A stretch of DNA of 64,000 nucleotides from Verrucomicrobiota bacterium. GTDB taxonomy: Bacteria > Verrucomicrobiota > Verrucomicrobiia > CAIQCK01. The number at the start of each line of letters is the position of its first letter. Within the stretch, counting starts at the first letter, position 1. The notes beneath the pieces are model-generated. The model saw only the letters and a list, made by a program, of their open reading frames with translations, searched no databases and was not told the origin of the DNA. Shown one piece after another: positions 7,329 to 16,996 of this stretch. Location: positions 57,465 to 121,464 of the forward strand of contig JACRQF010000001.1 in NCBI GenBank assembly GCA_016222825.1, given 5' to 3'. The translations under genes and the position numbers were made by a program.

Positions 7329-8747
7329 CTACTTTAAGATCTCCTCGCGCACCTTGCCGTCGGTGCCAATCATGTTGATGCCGAGCAAGCGCGCAATTGT
7401 CGGCGCGAGGTCGGTGGCGTCCATGTCGGGCAGTTTCGCGCCGGAGCGGATGCCCGCGCCCCATGCGACGAACGTCGCCCGCATCTTCTTCTGCGCCGGG
7501 TCGTAGCCGTGCGTGCCTTTGACGCCACCGCTGACGGGCACAACCACCGCGTCGCCGGCCGCGCTGTCGGAGAACGCGTAGTCTTCCTTCGCGCCCAATA
7601 CCAAGTCGCCCATGCGAGGATCCTTGTCAGCCGTGACCAAGCCGAACTTCGCGTAGTCCTTCGGCTCGATGACCACCTCGATGCCTTCGACGCTGCGAAA
7701 CTCCTCAGCGAGCTTCGCCACGGTTTCTGCGCGGCGCTCCTTGTCCATCACGTAGATGAACGTGCTGCCGCCCTGGCTGAGCGCCGTCGCCTGACGCGAG
7801 GCGACCTTGCTGCCTTCCATCTTGATGAGGCCGGCCTGCTTCAGCTTCACGTTCGGCCGGATTTCCTTTGTGTAGGGATTGAAACCGTGGTCGGAGGCGA
7901 CGATGAACGTCACGCGCCCCGGAAACGCCGCCTCCGCCGCATTCAGGATATCGCGCACGCGGTCGTCCTCGTAGCGGCACACCCAATACGCCTCCGCCGA
8001 CTTCGGCCCGTGGGCGTGCTGGACGTGGTCGGCCTCAATCAAATGCACCATCAGCAAATTGGGCCGGTGCTTGCGGATCACTTGGTCTGCCATACGCGCA
8101 TACAACCAATCGCGCATCGGGCCGCCGGTCGCCGCCTTGCACCACGTCTCCTGCATCCAGAACGGGATGTTCTCTTTGCGCAGTTCGGTCAGCCACGACT
8201 GTGTTGCGCATTTCTGGAAGAGGTCGTCCGGGAAGATGTCCGGCACCGTCCAGTCGAGCGTCTTCGCGTTGCGGCTCGCGGGCCAGCAAATGGCCGCCGT
8301 CTTCAGCCCTGCGCGATGCACCACATCGTAAACCGTCGGCACCTTCACAATCTCGTCCTTGTCGAACAACGGGTCTGGGATGAACGGCACGCTCTTGCCG
8401 GCCTCGCGGTCCCAATAGGAGTTGCCGATCACTCCGTGGCGCCCTGCCCAACAACCTGTGGCCATCGTCGTGTGCGTTGGCCACGTCACCGACGGCATGG
8501 CGCACTTCATGCCAACCGCGTGCGCCCCCTCGCGAGCCAGACGTTTGATTGTCGGCATGTCGGCCAACGGATCGTCGAGGTAATAAGCCGCCAGCCCGTC
8601 CACGCTGATAAGCACGACGAGCCGGTCGGCAGCAGGCGTGAGCGCGCCGGTTGTGGCGGGTGATTTGGTCGAGGTGGCCGCGCAGCCAGCCAGCAACGCG
8701 AAACACAAAGTGGCGAGCAGGGATTTCAGAAAACGAAAGCGAGTCAT
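7329..8747 (-). CDS. Alkaline-phosphatase-superfamily phosphodiesterase lipoprotein
   Basis: This encodes 472 residues. The ATG at 8747 has AGGAAA upstream and gives a lipoprotein signal with lipobox LAGC. It is a type I phosphodiesterase/nucleotide pyrophosphatase fold. Visible elements are metal Asp in VLISVDG, the nucleophile region SVTWPTHTTMATG with the NPP-like GRHGVIGN, then EADHVQHAHGP, ASDHGFNP and GTHGYDP, which supply the other Zn ligands. It is expected to hydrolyse phosphodiester or phosphomonoester substrates outside the cytoplasm, anchored in a membrane. It probably shares an operon with the downstream FAD oxidoreductase. The gene at 8881 is divergent. Confidence 0.9.
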   Translation of the reverse strand: MTRFRFLKSLLATLCFALLAGCAATSTKSPATTGALTPAADRLVVLISVDGLAAYYLDDPLADMPTIKRLAREGAHAVGMKCAMPSVTWPTHTTMATGCWAGRHGVIGNSYWDREAGKSVPFIPDPLFDKDEIVKVPTVYDVVHRAGLKTAAICWPASRNAKTLDWTVPDIFPDDLFQKCATQSWLTELRKENIPFWMQETWCKAATGGPMRDWLYARMADQVIRKHRPNLLMVHLIEADHVQHAHGPKSAEAYWVCRYEDDRVRDILNAAEAAFPGRVTFIVASDHGFNPYTKEIRPNVKLKQAGLIKMEGSKVASRQATALSQGGSTFIYVMDKERRAETVAKLAEEFRSVEGIEVVIEPKDYAKFGLVTADKDPRMGDLVLGAKEDYAFSDSAAGDAVVVPVSGGVKGTHGYDPAQKKMRATFVAWGAGIRSGAKLPDMDATDLAPTIARLLGINMIGTDGKVREEILK

Positions 8748-8880
8748 GTCGTGGTTTCCTTTCAATGCGCGCTTGCAGCAACGCGTTGCAGATTAGCGAA
8801 CGCCGGGATGATTACAAGAGTTCAGTTACAGGAGCAAAAATGACGTTGACAGTGGCGGCGGTTCGCGGCGTCATTCAGTC

Positions 8881-10158
8881 ATGTCAGCAACTACTCTTCC
8901 TACGCTGAACCGTCGGGCGTTCCTCCAATCGCTCGCATCCCTTCCTCTGACCGGCTTTGCGCTCGCCCGTGCCGCGGAGGAAAAACTGCCGCCCTGCCGC
9001 GCCATCACGCGCGGGCCGAAGTTCCATTGGCGCGCTTACTACGACAAGCTGCTGTTTGATCCCGCCAACCGCCTCGTGGTCTGCAATGAGGTGGATTTCG
9101 AGGGCCGCTCGCCGACGGCGGACGACGTCATTCGCGTCGGTATGGTGGACACCCACGACGGCGACAAGTGGGTTGAACTTGGCACCTCGCGCGCCTGGAA
9201 CTGGCAGCAGGGCTGCATGATGCAATGGGTGCCCGGCAGCAAGAGCGAGGTGGCTTGGAACGACCGCGAGGGAGACCACTTCGTTTCTCACATCCTCGAC
9301 GTGAAGAGCGGCAAGAAGCGCACGCTGCCGAATCCGTTTTACTGTCTCAGTCCCGACGGACGATGGGGCGTCGCGCCGGATTTTCGCCGGCTCAACGACA
9401 CGCGGCCCGGTTACGGCTACACGGGCATTCCTGACCCGAACTTCAACGTGCTCGCGCCCGACAACGCAGGCATCTGGCGCATAGACATGCGCACCGGCAA
9501 GCAGAGGCTGATCCTTTCGTTTGCTCAGGTGGCGAAGATTCCGTTCACTGGGCAGGCCGAATTGGCGTTCACACCGGAGTCGAAGCACTGGTTCAACCAC
9601 CTGCTCGTCAACACTGACGGCACGCGGTTCTTCTTCCTGCACCGCTGGACGCTACCGAACAGGAAGGGCTTCTTCACACGCGCCTTCACCGCTAAACCGG
9701 ACGGCAGCGACCTCTACCAACTCATCCCCAACGGCAAAGTGTCGCACTTTGTCTGGCGCGATGCGAAGCACATCACCGCCTACGCCGGCCATCCGCCCAC
9801 GAACGACTGGAAGTTCTGCATCTTTGAGGACAAGACCCGCAACGTCGAGGTCATCGGCGAGGGCGTGCTCAACAAAGGCGACGGCCACATCACCCACGTG
9901 CCCGGCACGCGCAACCAGTGGGTGCTCAACGACACGTATCCCGATAAGCAGCGTTGCCAGAATGTCCACATGTTCCACATCCCGACCAAGCGCCGCGTGG
10001 AGCTTGGCCACTTTCTCTCGCCGAAGGAATACAGCGGCGAGTGGCGTTGCGACACGCATCCGTGCTGCAGCCGCGACGGGAAGAAGGTCATCCTCGACTC
10101 GCCGCACAACGGCGGGCGTCAGGTCTATATGATTAATATCGCCGAGATCGTTGGTTGA
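8881..10158 (+). CDS. Tat-exported beta-propeller protein
   Basis: This encodes 425 residues. It starts at ATG 8881 with a twin-arginine signal (NRRAFLQSLASLPLTGFALA). The mature protein has recurring blades with W/F-x-x-D and SPDG/TPES turns (HILDVKSGKKRTLPNPFYCLSPDGRW, IWRIDMRTGKQRLIL), like TolB/oligogalacturonate-lyase-type seven-bladed propellers. Several His residues (HTHPCCSRDGKK-like end) could bind metal. A polysaccharide lyase or binding role fits the neighbourhood but is not proven. The ceramidase-like gene starts 20 bases after its stop, so the two are probably co-transcribed. Confidence 0.8.
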   Translation: MSATTLPTLNRRAFLQSLASLPLTGFALARAAEEKLPPCRAITRGPKFHWRAYYDKLLFDPANRLVVCNEVDFEGRSPTADDVIRVGMVDTHDGDKWVELGTSRAWNWQQGCMMQWVPGSKSEVAWNDREGDHFVSHILDVKSGKKRTLPNPFYCLSPDGRWGVAPDFRRLNDTRPGYGYTGIPDPNFNVLAPDNAGIWRIDMRTGKQRLILSFAQVAKIPFTGQAELAFTPESKHWFNHLLVNTDGTRFFFLHRWTLPNRKGFFTRAFTAKPDGSDLYQLIPNGKVSHFVWRDAKHITAYAGHPPTNDWKFCIFEDKTRNVEVIGEGVLNKGDGHITHVPGTRNQWVLNDTYPDKQRCQNVHMFHIPTKRRVELGHFLSPKEYSGEWRCDTHPCCSRDGKKVILDSPHNGGRQVYMINIAEIVG

Positions 10159-10178
10159 AAGCAGCGGAGAACCATCCC

Positions 10179-11771
10179 ATGAATCCAAACTCCATCGTGA
10201 AACTCGCAGTGGCTATCTGCGCGGCGACAGCCGTCGCGCTCAGCCCGGCCAATGCCCAGCAGAAAGCCCCTGTAGCAAAGAAAGCCGCCGCGCCAGCAAA
10301 GGCTCCCGCGCCGAAACCGCCTGTCTTCAAGGCCGGTTTTGCCGAGCGCGACATCACGCCCGACATTGGCATGGAAGCGCCGGGCGGTTACGGCAAGAGC
10401 TACCACCGCGTCTTCCACGACCCCTGCAAGGTCCGCGTCGCCGTGTTCGACGACGGCAAGAAGCGCGTCGCGCTGGTCGCCATGGATATGCTGTTCGTCA
10501 CGCGCGCGTTCACGAAGGAAGTGCGCGCGGAGATCGAGAAGAAGTGTGGCATCAAGCCAGAGTGTGTTCTCATCGGCGCATCCCACTCGCATTCGTCGGG
10601 TCCGATGGGCATGAGCGAGCCGGGCGATTTCGACAACGCCTCGGAGCTGGTCAAGGACTTGGTCAACAACAAGGGCATCGTCTCCAATCCTGGCTACACG
10701 CAGCTGCTCAAGCGGCAGGTCGTCGAGGCCGCCGCGTTCGCCAACGACACGCGCGCTGACGCCAAGCTCGCCGTGGGCTTCGGTCACGAGGACAAGGTGG
10801 CTTTCAACCGCCGCCTCCGCATGAAGAACGGCCAGAGCTGGTCGCATCCCGGCGCGGGCAATCCCGACATACTCGGCTACGCCGGCCCGACCGACCCGCA
10901 GGTCGGCGTCATCGGCGTGTGGGACATGAAGGACAACCTGCTCGGCGTGGTGGTGAACTACTCCTGCCACGCAACGACCTCGCCCGGCGGCATCTCGGCG
11001 AACTGGATTTGGGCGATGGAGCAGACATTGCGCGGCGCGACCGGCAACGCCTCCCTGCCGGTGGTCTTCATGCAGGGCGCGTGCGGAGACGTGACGCAGG
11101 TGGACAATCTGGCGAAGTTCCAGAACCCCGTCGGCGAGGAATGGTGCCGGATCGTCGGTGGCCGAGTCGGCGCGGAGGCATTCAAGACGCTGTTGCTCAT
11201 CCGCCGCGGCGCGGGCAATGAGATTCCGCTCGATGTGCGGCAGCGGGTCTGGAACATCAAACGCCGCGCGCCGTCACCGGAGAAGGTTAAGAAGGCGCTG
11301 GAACTGGTTCAAAAGACGCCGAAGGAAGTCGGCGCGACGGAGTGGACTTTCGCGAAGGAGACGGTCGTGCTCGACGCGCTGATGAAGTCGCGGCCGGAGG
11401 TGGAGGTGGAAGTGCAGGCCGTGCAGGTCGGTCCGGCGGTGTTCGTGACGAACCCGGCGGAGTATTTTGTCCAGTTCGGCCTCGACATCAAGAAAGGCAG
11501 CAAGTTCCCGTTCACCTTCCCGGTCGAACTGGCCAACGGCATCTGCGGCTACGTGCCCACCGAGGAAGCGCTTGGCCCGCAAGGCGGCGGTTACGAGACG
11601 CGCCTGACCGCCTACAGCAACCTCGAAGTCAGCGCCGGCCGCCAGATGGCCAACACCGGCATCGAACTCGCCAACCAGATGAAGCCCGGCCCGGTCCCGC
11701 AGCCACCGCCCGTGGTGCCGGGAGCCAAGACACCGTGGGGCTATGGCAACCTGCCGCCGGAACTGGAATGA
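10179..11771 (+). CDS. Neutral/alkaline ceramidase-like secreted hydrolase
   Basis: This encodes 530 residues. The ATG at 10179 is preceded by a GGAGA site and starts a signal peptide ending around SPANA; a Lys/Ala/Pro linker follows. The core is the neutral/alkaline non-lysosomal ceramidase N-terminal domain found widely in PVC bacteria: AGFAERDITPDIGMEAPGGYG at its start, the His-rich site GASHSHSSGPMG, and NYSCHATTSPGG, the usual metal-ligand segments. The family cleaves amide bonds in ceramides, but many bacterial members have unknown substrates. The C-terminus is Pro-rich. It is co-directional with the upstream propeller. Confidence 0.85.
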   Translation: MNPNSIVKLAVAICAATAVALSPANAQQKAPVAKKAAAPAKAPAPKPPVFKAGFAERDITPDIGMEAPGGYGKSYHRVFHDPCKVRVAVFDDGKKRVALVAMDMLFVTRAFTKEVRAEIEKKCGIKPECVLIGASHSHSSGPMGMSEPGDFDNASELVKDLVNNKGIVSNPGYTQLLKRQVVEAAAFANDTRADAKLAVGFGHEDKVAFNRRLRMKNGQSWSHPGAGNPDILGYAGPTDPQVGVIGVWDMKDNLLGVVVNYSCHATTSPGGISANWIWAMEQTLRGATGNASLPVVFMQGACGDVTQVDNLAKFQNPVGEEWCRIVGGRVGAEAFKTLLLIRRGAGNEIPLDVRQRVWNIKRRAPSPEKVKKALELVQKTPKEVGATEWTFAKETVVLDALMKSRPEVEVEVQAVQVGPAVFVTNPAEYFVQFGLDIKKGSKFPFTFPVELANGICGYVPTEEALGPQGGGYETRLTAYSNLEVSAGRQMANTGIELANQMKPGPVPQPPPVVPGAKTPWGYGNLPPELE

Positions 11772-11820
11772 CGTTTTCCAGCTTGTTGACAATGACGAGT
11801 CGGAATACGTTGCTGCCGCC

Positions 11821-12033
11821 ATGAGTGAGATCATCTTTGAAGTGCGCGAAGCGGACGAGGGTGGTTACATCGCCCGCGCGCTGGGCTACTCCATCTTCAC
11901 AGAAGCCGAAACGCTTGAGGAGTTACGGGCGATGGTGAAGGATGCTGTCACGTGCCACTTCGATGAGAACGATCCGGGGCGGCCTTCCGTCATCCGCCTT
12001 CATTTCGTGCGCGATGAAGTGCTGACGGCGTGA
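11821..12033 (+). CDS. hicB: HicB-like antitoxin
   Basis: This encodes 70 residues from the ATG at 11821; upstream in-frame codons overlap the ceramidase C-terminus and are rejected. The partial RNase-H-like HicB fold is seen in EVREADEGGYIARALGYSIFTEAETLEELRAMVKDAV. It lacks the long DNA-binding tail of full HicB proteins, as in the short HicB/DUF1902 class. Its stop overlaps the GTG of the next gene by four bases, giving antitoxin-first order. It neutralises HicA and probably autoregulates the pair. Confidence 0.85.
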   Translation: MSEIIFEVREADEGGYIARALGYSIFTEAETLEELRAMVKDAVTCHFDENDPGRPSVIRLHFVRDEVLTA

Positions 12034-12272
12034 AGACTCCCCTCGATTGCGACGCACCGCGGCTGGTGCGAGCGCTGCGCCGGCTCGGTTACGAACCCGT
12101 GCGCCAGACCGGTTCACACATCCGCTTGGTTAAGTCTGGCGAGGCGTCACATCACATCACCATTCCGGATCACAGTCCAATCAAGGTCGGCACGCTTCAC
12201 AGTATTCTCAAAGAGGTGGCTACTCATCACCGGTTGAGCGTTGAGCAGTTTCTTGAACGGCTCGATCTCTGA
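12030..12272 (+). CDS. hicA: HicA-like mRNA interferase toxin
   Basis: This encodes 80 residues from a GTG at 12030 that overlaps the hicB stop (GTGA). It shows the dsRBD-like HicA fold LVRALRRLGYEPVRQTGSHIRLVKSG, with the catalytic His in GSHIRL, then HHITIPDHSPIKVGTLHSILKEV. The family cleaves mRNA during stress. Length and order match complete type II modules, so it is probably functional. The metallophosphoesterase 35 bases downstream is likely unrelated. Confidence 0.9.
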   Translation: MKTPLDCDAPRLVRALRRLGYEPVRQTGSHIRLVKSGEASHHITIPDHSPIKVGTLHSILKEVATHHRLSVEQFLERLDL

Positions 12273-12307
12273 GCACAGATGCGCCCGACGACGAAAAAAG
12301 AAGAGCC

Positions 12308-13216
12308 ATGCCCATCCACATCCCGCCGATCACGCGACGCCAGTTTCTTAAAGGTTCACTCGCGGCAAGTGCGAGTCTTCTGTTGCCACGCCGCCTATGG
12401 GCCGATGAGAAGCCAGCCGACCCGAACACGTGGGCGCTGCTCTCCGACACTCACATCGCCGGCGACCGCACAAAGATTGCGCGCGAGGTAAATCTCGCCG
12501 AGCATTTTGAGACTGTCGTTCGCGAGATTGTGGCATTGCCGCAACGTCCCGCCGCGGTGCTCGTCACAGGCGACTGCGCGTTCGCCAAAGGAGAGAAAGC
12601 CGATTACGCCACGTTCGCCGAGCTTGCGCAGCCGATCCGCGCGGCGCAAATCCCACTCCATCTGACGCCGGGCAATCACGACGACCGCAGCCATCTGCGC
12701 GCAGCGTTCGCCGAAGCGAAGGCGACACGCCGGCCGAGCGCCGACCGCTGTATCGCGATGGTCCGGTCGCCGCACGCAAACTGGTTCCTGCTCGACTCGC
12801 TCGACAAGGTCAACAGCACGCCCGGCGTGCTCGGCGAAACACAGCTCAAGTGGCTCGCGGAGACTCTCGACGCCAACCCTGACAAACCAGCGATTGTCGC
12901 TGCGCACCACAATCCAGACAACCGCGAGAAGCCAAGCGGCTTGGTTGACACAGTGAAGCTGTTGGAAGTGATCTTGCCGCGCAAACAAGTGAAAGCCTAC
13001 ATCTACGGCCACACGCACGTCTGGAAAGCCGCACAGCACGACAGCGGCATCCACTTCATCAACCTGCCGCCGACCGCCTACGTCTTCGCCAAAGGCATGC
13101 CGGCCGGCTGGGTGCTCGCGACGTTGAAGCCCGACGGCGCGCGGCTCCGGCTCAACTGTATTGACCGCGCCCACCTGCAGCACGGGCAGACGGTTGATCT
13201 GAAATGGCGGGCGTAG
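12308..13216 (+). CDS. Tat-exported metallophosphoesterase
   Basis: This encodes 302 residues with the Tat signal TRRQFLKGSLAASASLLLP. Calcineurin-like phosphoesterase motifs appear in order: SDTHIAGD (~46), VTGDCAF (~85), TPGNHDD (~119), AAHHNP (~200) and YGHTHVW (~236). These supply the di-metal ligands, so it is probably active on extracytoplasmic phosphoesters. It sits 20 bases from the convergent Gfo/Idh gene. A close parallel is the icc/3',5'-cyclic-nucleotide phosphodiesterase class, but the substrate cannot be set from sequence. Confidence 0.9.
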   Translation: MPIHIPPITRRQFLKGSLAASASLLLPRRLWADEKPADPNTWALLSDTHIAGDRTKIAREVNLAEHFETVVREIVALPQRPAAVLVTGDCAFAKGEKADYATFAELAQPIRAAQIPLHLTPGNHDDRSHLRAAFAEAKATRRPSADRCIAMVRSPHANWFLLDSLDKVNSTPGVLGETQLKWLAETLDANPDKPAIVAAHHNPDNREKPSGLVDTVKLLEVILPRKQVKAYIYGHTHVWKAAQHDSGIHFINLPPTAYVFAKGMPAGWVLATLKPDGARLRLNCIDRAHLQHGQTVDLKWRA

Positions 13217-13236
13217 CTGAGTCGTTCAGAGCCGAC

Positions 13237-14607
13237 TTACACCAGCGTCCATCCCTTTCGATACGGCCGGCGGATGAGAGCGTCAGCTTCGGGGCAGTTC
13301 CTGGCCTTAAGCGCGACGGTGTCCCATTCGAGTTTCTTTCCAAGGCGATAAGCGACGTTACCAAGGTGGTTCGCTTCGGTGAGCGCGCCGGAGTATTCGA
13401 AGTTGCACGTCGTGGGCTTGCCAGTCTTGCAAGCGTCAACCCACTCGGCGTGATGACCGAGGGACTTGGGGATGAACGGTTCGGGGCGCTTGAAGTCTTT
13501 GAACTTTTCCTCCGGCAACAACACGTGCTTGCCGTAATCGGATAGCACCATGCCTTTGTCGCCGACGAACAGCGCGGCGCTCTTCCACGGCGGGATTTTG
13601 CCTTCGGTGTATTGCGGCGGCTTCATCTGGCCCTGATACCACGTCAGTTTCACCGGCGGCATGTCGCCGCGCGCGCCGTAGGTGTAGGTGGCGCTCATCG
13701 TGGCGGGCGCAATCTCCGGGTGCGGCGGTGGGCCGGCACCCTCGATGGTCAGCGTTGCATCAAGCTTCAGCGCCCAGAACGGCAGATCGTTCCAGTGGCT
13801 GCCGAGGTCGCTCATCGTGCCGTTGCCGAAGTCCCACCAGCGATACCACCTCGATCCCGGAATATAGATCGAGTTGAACGGCCGGAACGGCGCGGGGCCG
13901 ATCCAGAGGTCCCAATTCAATCCCGCGGGCACCGGCTCCTCTTCCTTCGGCCGCTCCAGCGTGACCACCCGGTCGCCGTATTTCTTCGCGTCCTCCGGAC
14001 TCTGCCGACCCCACGTGCGGTCCACCCAGACATGCGCCTCGCGCACCGGACCAATCGCGCCGGTCTGGATCAGTTCGACGACGCGGCGGTAGTTCTCCCC
14101 GGCGTGGATTTGCGTGCCCATCTGCGTGGCAACCTTGAGGCCGCGCAACGTCTCGCGAATTTGGCGGCACTCATAGACATCGTGCGTGAGCGGCTTTTCG
14201 CAATAAACGTGTTTCTTGTGCTTCAACGCCCGCATCACCACCAGTGCATGCGTGTGCTCGGTGGTGCTGCACACGACAGCGTCAAAGTCCTTCGCGTCGT
14301 CGAACAGCTTGCGGAAGTCACTGTATTTCTTCGCCTGCGAAAACTTCTCGGCCGCCTTGGCGACGTTCGGCTCAAACACGTCGCAGAGCGCAACGATGTT
14401 CTCGGTCTTGCCGACTTCACTCATGTTGCCGCCGCCGCGCCCGCCGCAACCAACGACGGCGACATTAAGTTTATTGTTGAGATTCTGTCCGCGAAGTAAC
14501 GCCGGCGCGCCCAGCACGGTCGCTCCGGCGGCGAGCGTCGAGGAGCAGAGGAAGTGACGACGGGAAATGCCGTTGGAAACAAGAGAGGCGTAGAGAGGAG
14601 CTTTCAT
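13237..14607 (-). CDS. Tat-exported Gfo/Idh/MocA-family oxidoreductase 1
   Basis: This encodes 456 residues. The ATG at 14607 is chosen because it precedes the Tat signal [21 protein letters not shown]; the longer frame overlaps the next gene. The NAD(P)-binding Rossmann start is [18 protein letters not shown], and the conserved EKP ([15 protein letters not shown]) provides the catalytic Lys. The C-terminal part has the W-rich PVC-type domain ([31 protein letters not shown]). These proteins oxidise or reduce sugars or cyclitols; export by Tat fits folding with a bound nicotinamide cofactor. The gene ends near 13237 with RKGWTLV. It lies 47 bases downstream of a second family member on the same strand. 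Confidence 0.9.
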   Translation of the reverse strand: MKAPLYASLVSNGISRRHFLCSSTLAAGATVLGAPALLRGQNLNNKLNVAVVGCGGRGGGNMSEVGKTENIVALCDVFEPNVAKAAEKFSQAKKYSDFRKLFDDAKDFDAVVCSTTEHTHALVVMRALKHKKHVYCEKPLTHDVYECRQIRETLRGLKVATQMGTQIHAGENYRRVVELIQTGAIGPVREAHVWVDRTWGRQSPEDAKKYGDRVVTLERPKEEEPVPAGLNWDLWIGPAPFRPFNSIYIPGSRWYRWWDFGNGTMSDLGSHWNDLPFWALKLDATLTIEGAGPPPHPEIAPATMSATYTYGARGDMPPVKLTWYQGQMKPPQYTEGKIPPWKSAALFVGDKGMVLSDYGKHVLLPEEKFKDFKRPEPFIPKSLGHHAEWVDACKTGKPTTCNFEYSGALTEANHLGNVAYRLGKKLEWDTVALKARNCPEADALIRRPYRKGWTLV

Positions 14608-14654
14608 GGCCGCCTCTCTACGCCTCACGGGCGCTTCAGACAAGCAGATTCTCG

Positions 14655-15968
14655 TTATACTTTTGGCTCCCAGCCCTTGCGATACTCCGTTCGCCGCCAG
14701 AGGGCCGTGGCCTTCGGGTCGCCGACAATCTTGCCGGTCTTCTGGTCCACGTTGATGGTGTGACCGGTGCGGGCGGCAATGTTGGCGTAGTGACAAAGCA
14801 TCGTGCTCTTCTGGCATTCGCCGATCTCGGAGTTGGGGCGTTTGCCGGTGCGAACGCAATCCACGAAGTTGGCGAAGTGCTCATCCTCGCCGCCGGCGCC
14901 GCGCACGGTGTCGCCTTCCCCGCTGGTCTTCTGGCCGGTGACTTCCTTGCCTTTCTTGTCGAAGAGCTTGTAGCCGGTGCCCATGATCATGATGGTCCCT
15001 TCATCACCATAAAACGTGATGCTGGACAGCGTCTCGGCTTTGCGGTCGTGCGAGCAGCTTTGTTCCCACGTGACGAACTTGTCGCCGAAATCAAACGACG
15101 CGATGCCGGTGTCGGGCGTTTCCTGGTCGTCCTTGCAAAGGTAGCGGCCACCGCCCCACGTGACGCGACGCGGAATGTCCACGCCGAGCCCCCAACGGCA
15201 GACATCGAGATAGTGGATGGCGTTGTTACCGAGTTCGCCATTGCCCCAATGCCAGAAGAAATGCCAGTTATAGTGGACGACGTTGTCCTTGTATGGCCGG
15301 TCAGGGGCCGCGCCCTGCCACAACTCGTAATCAAGCCACTCCGGCACCGGCGCGGGTTTGCCAACGCCAATGGTGGGACGGAGACGCGTATACCAACTGC
15401 GCGCGGTCAACACCTTGCCAATCGCGCCGCTCTTGATCTTCCCGATGGCCTCGATGACTCCGGACATGCTGCGGCGTTGATTGCCCATCTGGACGATGCG
15501 TTTGTATTTGCGGGCGGCGGCGACCATCGTCTCGGACTCGAAGGGGTCGTGGCTGCCGGGTTTCTCTACATAGACGTGTTTGCCGGCCTTGCAGGCGAGA
15601 ATGGTGGCAATCGCGTGCCAATGGTTCGGCGTCGCGATGGTGATGGCGTCCACCGATTTGTCCTCGAGGACGCGGCGGATGTCCTTTTCGCCCTTCGGCT
15701 CCTTGCCCGTCTTGGTGGCCACGGCTTTGACGCCTTTTGCGAGGGCGCGCGAGTCCACGTCGCAGATGTAACCGATCTCGACGTTCGGCAAGCTGAGCAA
15801 CGACTTGATGTGCGCCCCGCCGCGGCTGTTGCAGCCCATGACAGCGACGACAAGCTTGTCGTTGGCGCCGGCGGCGGTGGCTGGTAACACGGAGCGCCAG
15901 GCGGCAAGGCCGGCTCCAAGGGCGGCGGACTGTTGGAAGAAAACTCTACGATTGATTGATTGGTTCAT
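14655..15968 (-). CDS. Tat-exported Gfo/Idh/MocA-family oxidoreductase 2
   Basis: This encodes 437 residues. The ATG at 15968 begins [20 protein letters not shown], a Tat signal. Rossmann [19 protein letters not shown] is followed by [25 protein letters not shown], with the EKP catalytic Lys and the TPNHWH segment typical of PVC exported members. [24 protein letters not shown] is the family's substrate-domain signature. It is co-directional with and similar to the downstream 13237-14607 gene, probably by duplication. It is divergent from a third member at 16000, with only 31 bases between start codons, so the two promoters must overlap a coding 5' end or each other. Confidence 0.9.
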   Translation of the reverse strand: MNQSINRRVFFQQSAALGAGLAAWRSVLPATAAGANDKLVVAVMGCNSRGGAHIKSLLSLPNVEIGYICDVDSRALAKGVKAVATKTGKEPKGEKDIRRVLEDKSVDAITIATPNHWHAIATILACKAGKHVYVEKPGSHDPFESETMVAAARKYKRIVQMGNQRRSMSGVIEAIGKIKSGAIGKVLTARSWYTRLRPTIGVGKPAPVPEWLDYELWQGAAPDRPYKDNVVHYNWHFFWHWGNGELGNNAIHYLDVCRWGLGVDIPRRVTWGGGRYLCKDDQETPDTGIASFDFGDKFVTWEQSCSHDRKAETLSSITFYGDEGTIMIMGTGYKLFDKKGKEVTGQKTSGEGDTVRGAGGEDEHFANFVDCVRTGKRPNSEIGECQKSTMLCHYANIAARTGHTINVDQKTGKIVGDPKATALWRRTEYRKGWEPKV

Positions 15969-15999
15969 AGCGGTATCATCCTACCCAAGACTTCAGATT

Positions 16000-16989
16000 A
16001 TGAAAACCATTACTTCAATCCTCGCCACGACCCTCATCCTCGCCACCGCCACCTGCTTCAGCGCCGAACTGCGCATCGGCCTCATCGGGCTGGACACCTC
16101 GCACGTCATCGCGTTCTCGAAAACGCTGAACGACCCGAAGGACAAAAACCATGTCGCTGGCGGCAAGGTGGTCGCGGCATTCAAAGGCGGCAGCAAGGAC
16201 ATCGAGTCAAGCTGGTCGCGCGTGGACAAATACACCGAGCAGTTGCAGAAGGATTACGGCGTGAAGATCTACAACTCCATCGAGGAGATGTGCAAGAACG
16301 TTGACGCAGTGATGCTGGAGAGCTTGGACGGCCGGCCGCACCTGAAGCAGGCGAAGCCCGTCATCAAGGCCGGCAAGCCGCTGTTCATAGACAAACCGAT
16401 GGCTGGCTCGTTGCGTGACGCGTTGGAGATTTTCCGGCTCGCGAAGAAGAGCAACGTGCCGGTGTTCAGCGCCTCATCGCTGAGGTTCGGCAAGACCACC
16501 CAGGCCGTCCGTAACGGCTCTGTCGGCAAGGTGCTCAGTGCGTGGACGTCCAGCCCTGTCAGCTTGGAGCCGCATCACCCGGAACTGTTCTGGTATGGCA
16601 TACATGGCGTTGAATCGTTGTTCACCGTAATGGGCGCGGGCTGCGAGACGGTGAAACGCGGCAAGACCGAGGACGGCCGGATTGAGGTGACCGGCACCTG
16701 GAGCGGCGGCCGGACGGGCATTTTCCGTGAAGGCGCGAAGACCAAGGGAAGCAAGCCCTACGGCGGCGTTGTCAAAGGCGAGAAAGGTGAAGCCGAGGTC
16801 GGTGCCTACGACGGCTACGCGCCGCTGCTGGTGGAGGTGATCAAGTTCTTCCAAACCGGCGTGTCGCCCGTGCCGGAGCGCGAGACGATCGAGATTCTCG
16901 CGTTCATGGAAGCCTCCGATGAGAGTAAGAAGCTCGGCGGCCAACCCGTAAACATCAGCGATGTGTTGAAAAAGAACGGCGCGAATTGA
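16000..16989 (+). CDS. Exported Gfo/Idh/MocA-like protein 3
   Basis: This encodes 329 residues. The ATG at 16000 gives a Sec signal (MKTITSILATTLILATATCFSA). The Rossmann start is shortened (LRIGLIGLDTSHVIAFSKTLND) and the EKP motif reads DKP (GKPLFIDKPMAGSLRDALEIF). It is shorter than its two neighbours and uses Sec rather than Tat, so cofactor binding after export is uncertain; it may be a binding or non-canonical member. The M23-peptidase gene starts 7 bases after its stop. Confidence 0.85.
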   Translation: MKTITSILATTLILATATCFSAELRIGLIGLDTSHVIAFSKTLNDPKDKNHVAGGKVVAAFKGGSKDIESSWSRVDKYTEQLQKDYGVKIYNSIEEMCKNVDAVMLESLDGRPHLKQAKPVIKAGKPLFIDKPMAGSLRDALEIFRLAKKSNVPVFSASSLRFGKTTQAVRNGSVGKVLSAWTSSPVSLEPHHPELFWYGIHGVESLFTVMGAGCETVKRGKTEDGRIEVTGTWSGGRTGIFREGAKTKGSKPYGGVVKGEKGEAEVGAYDGYAPLLVEVIKFFQTGVSPVPERETIEILAFMEASDESKKLGGQPVNISDVLKKNGAN

Positions 16990-16996
16990 GGATGAT

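Noticed and set aside
8840..8908. 22-codon leader-like ORF with GGAG before its ATG, and a TTGACA at 8844
   Set aside because: It overlaps the start of the Tat propeller gene out of frame and has no attenuator structure; no good -10 pairs with TTGACA.
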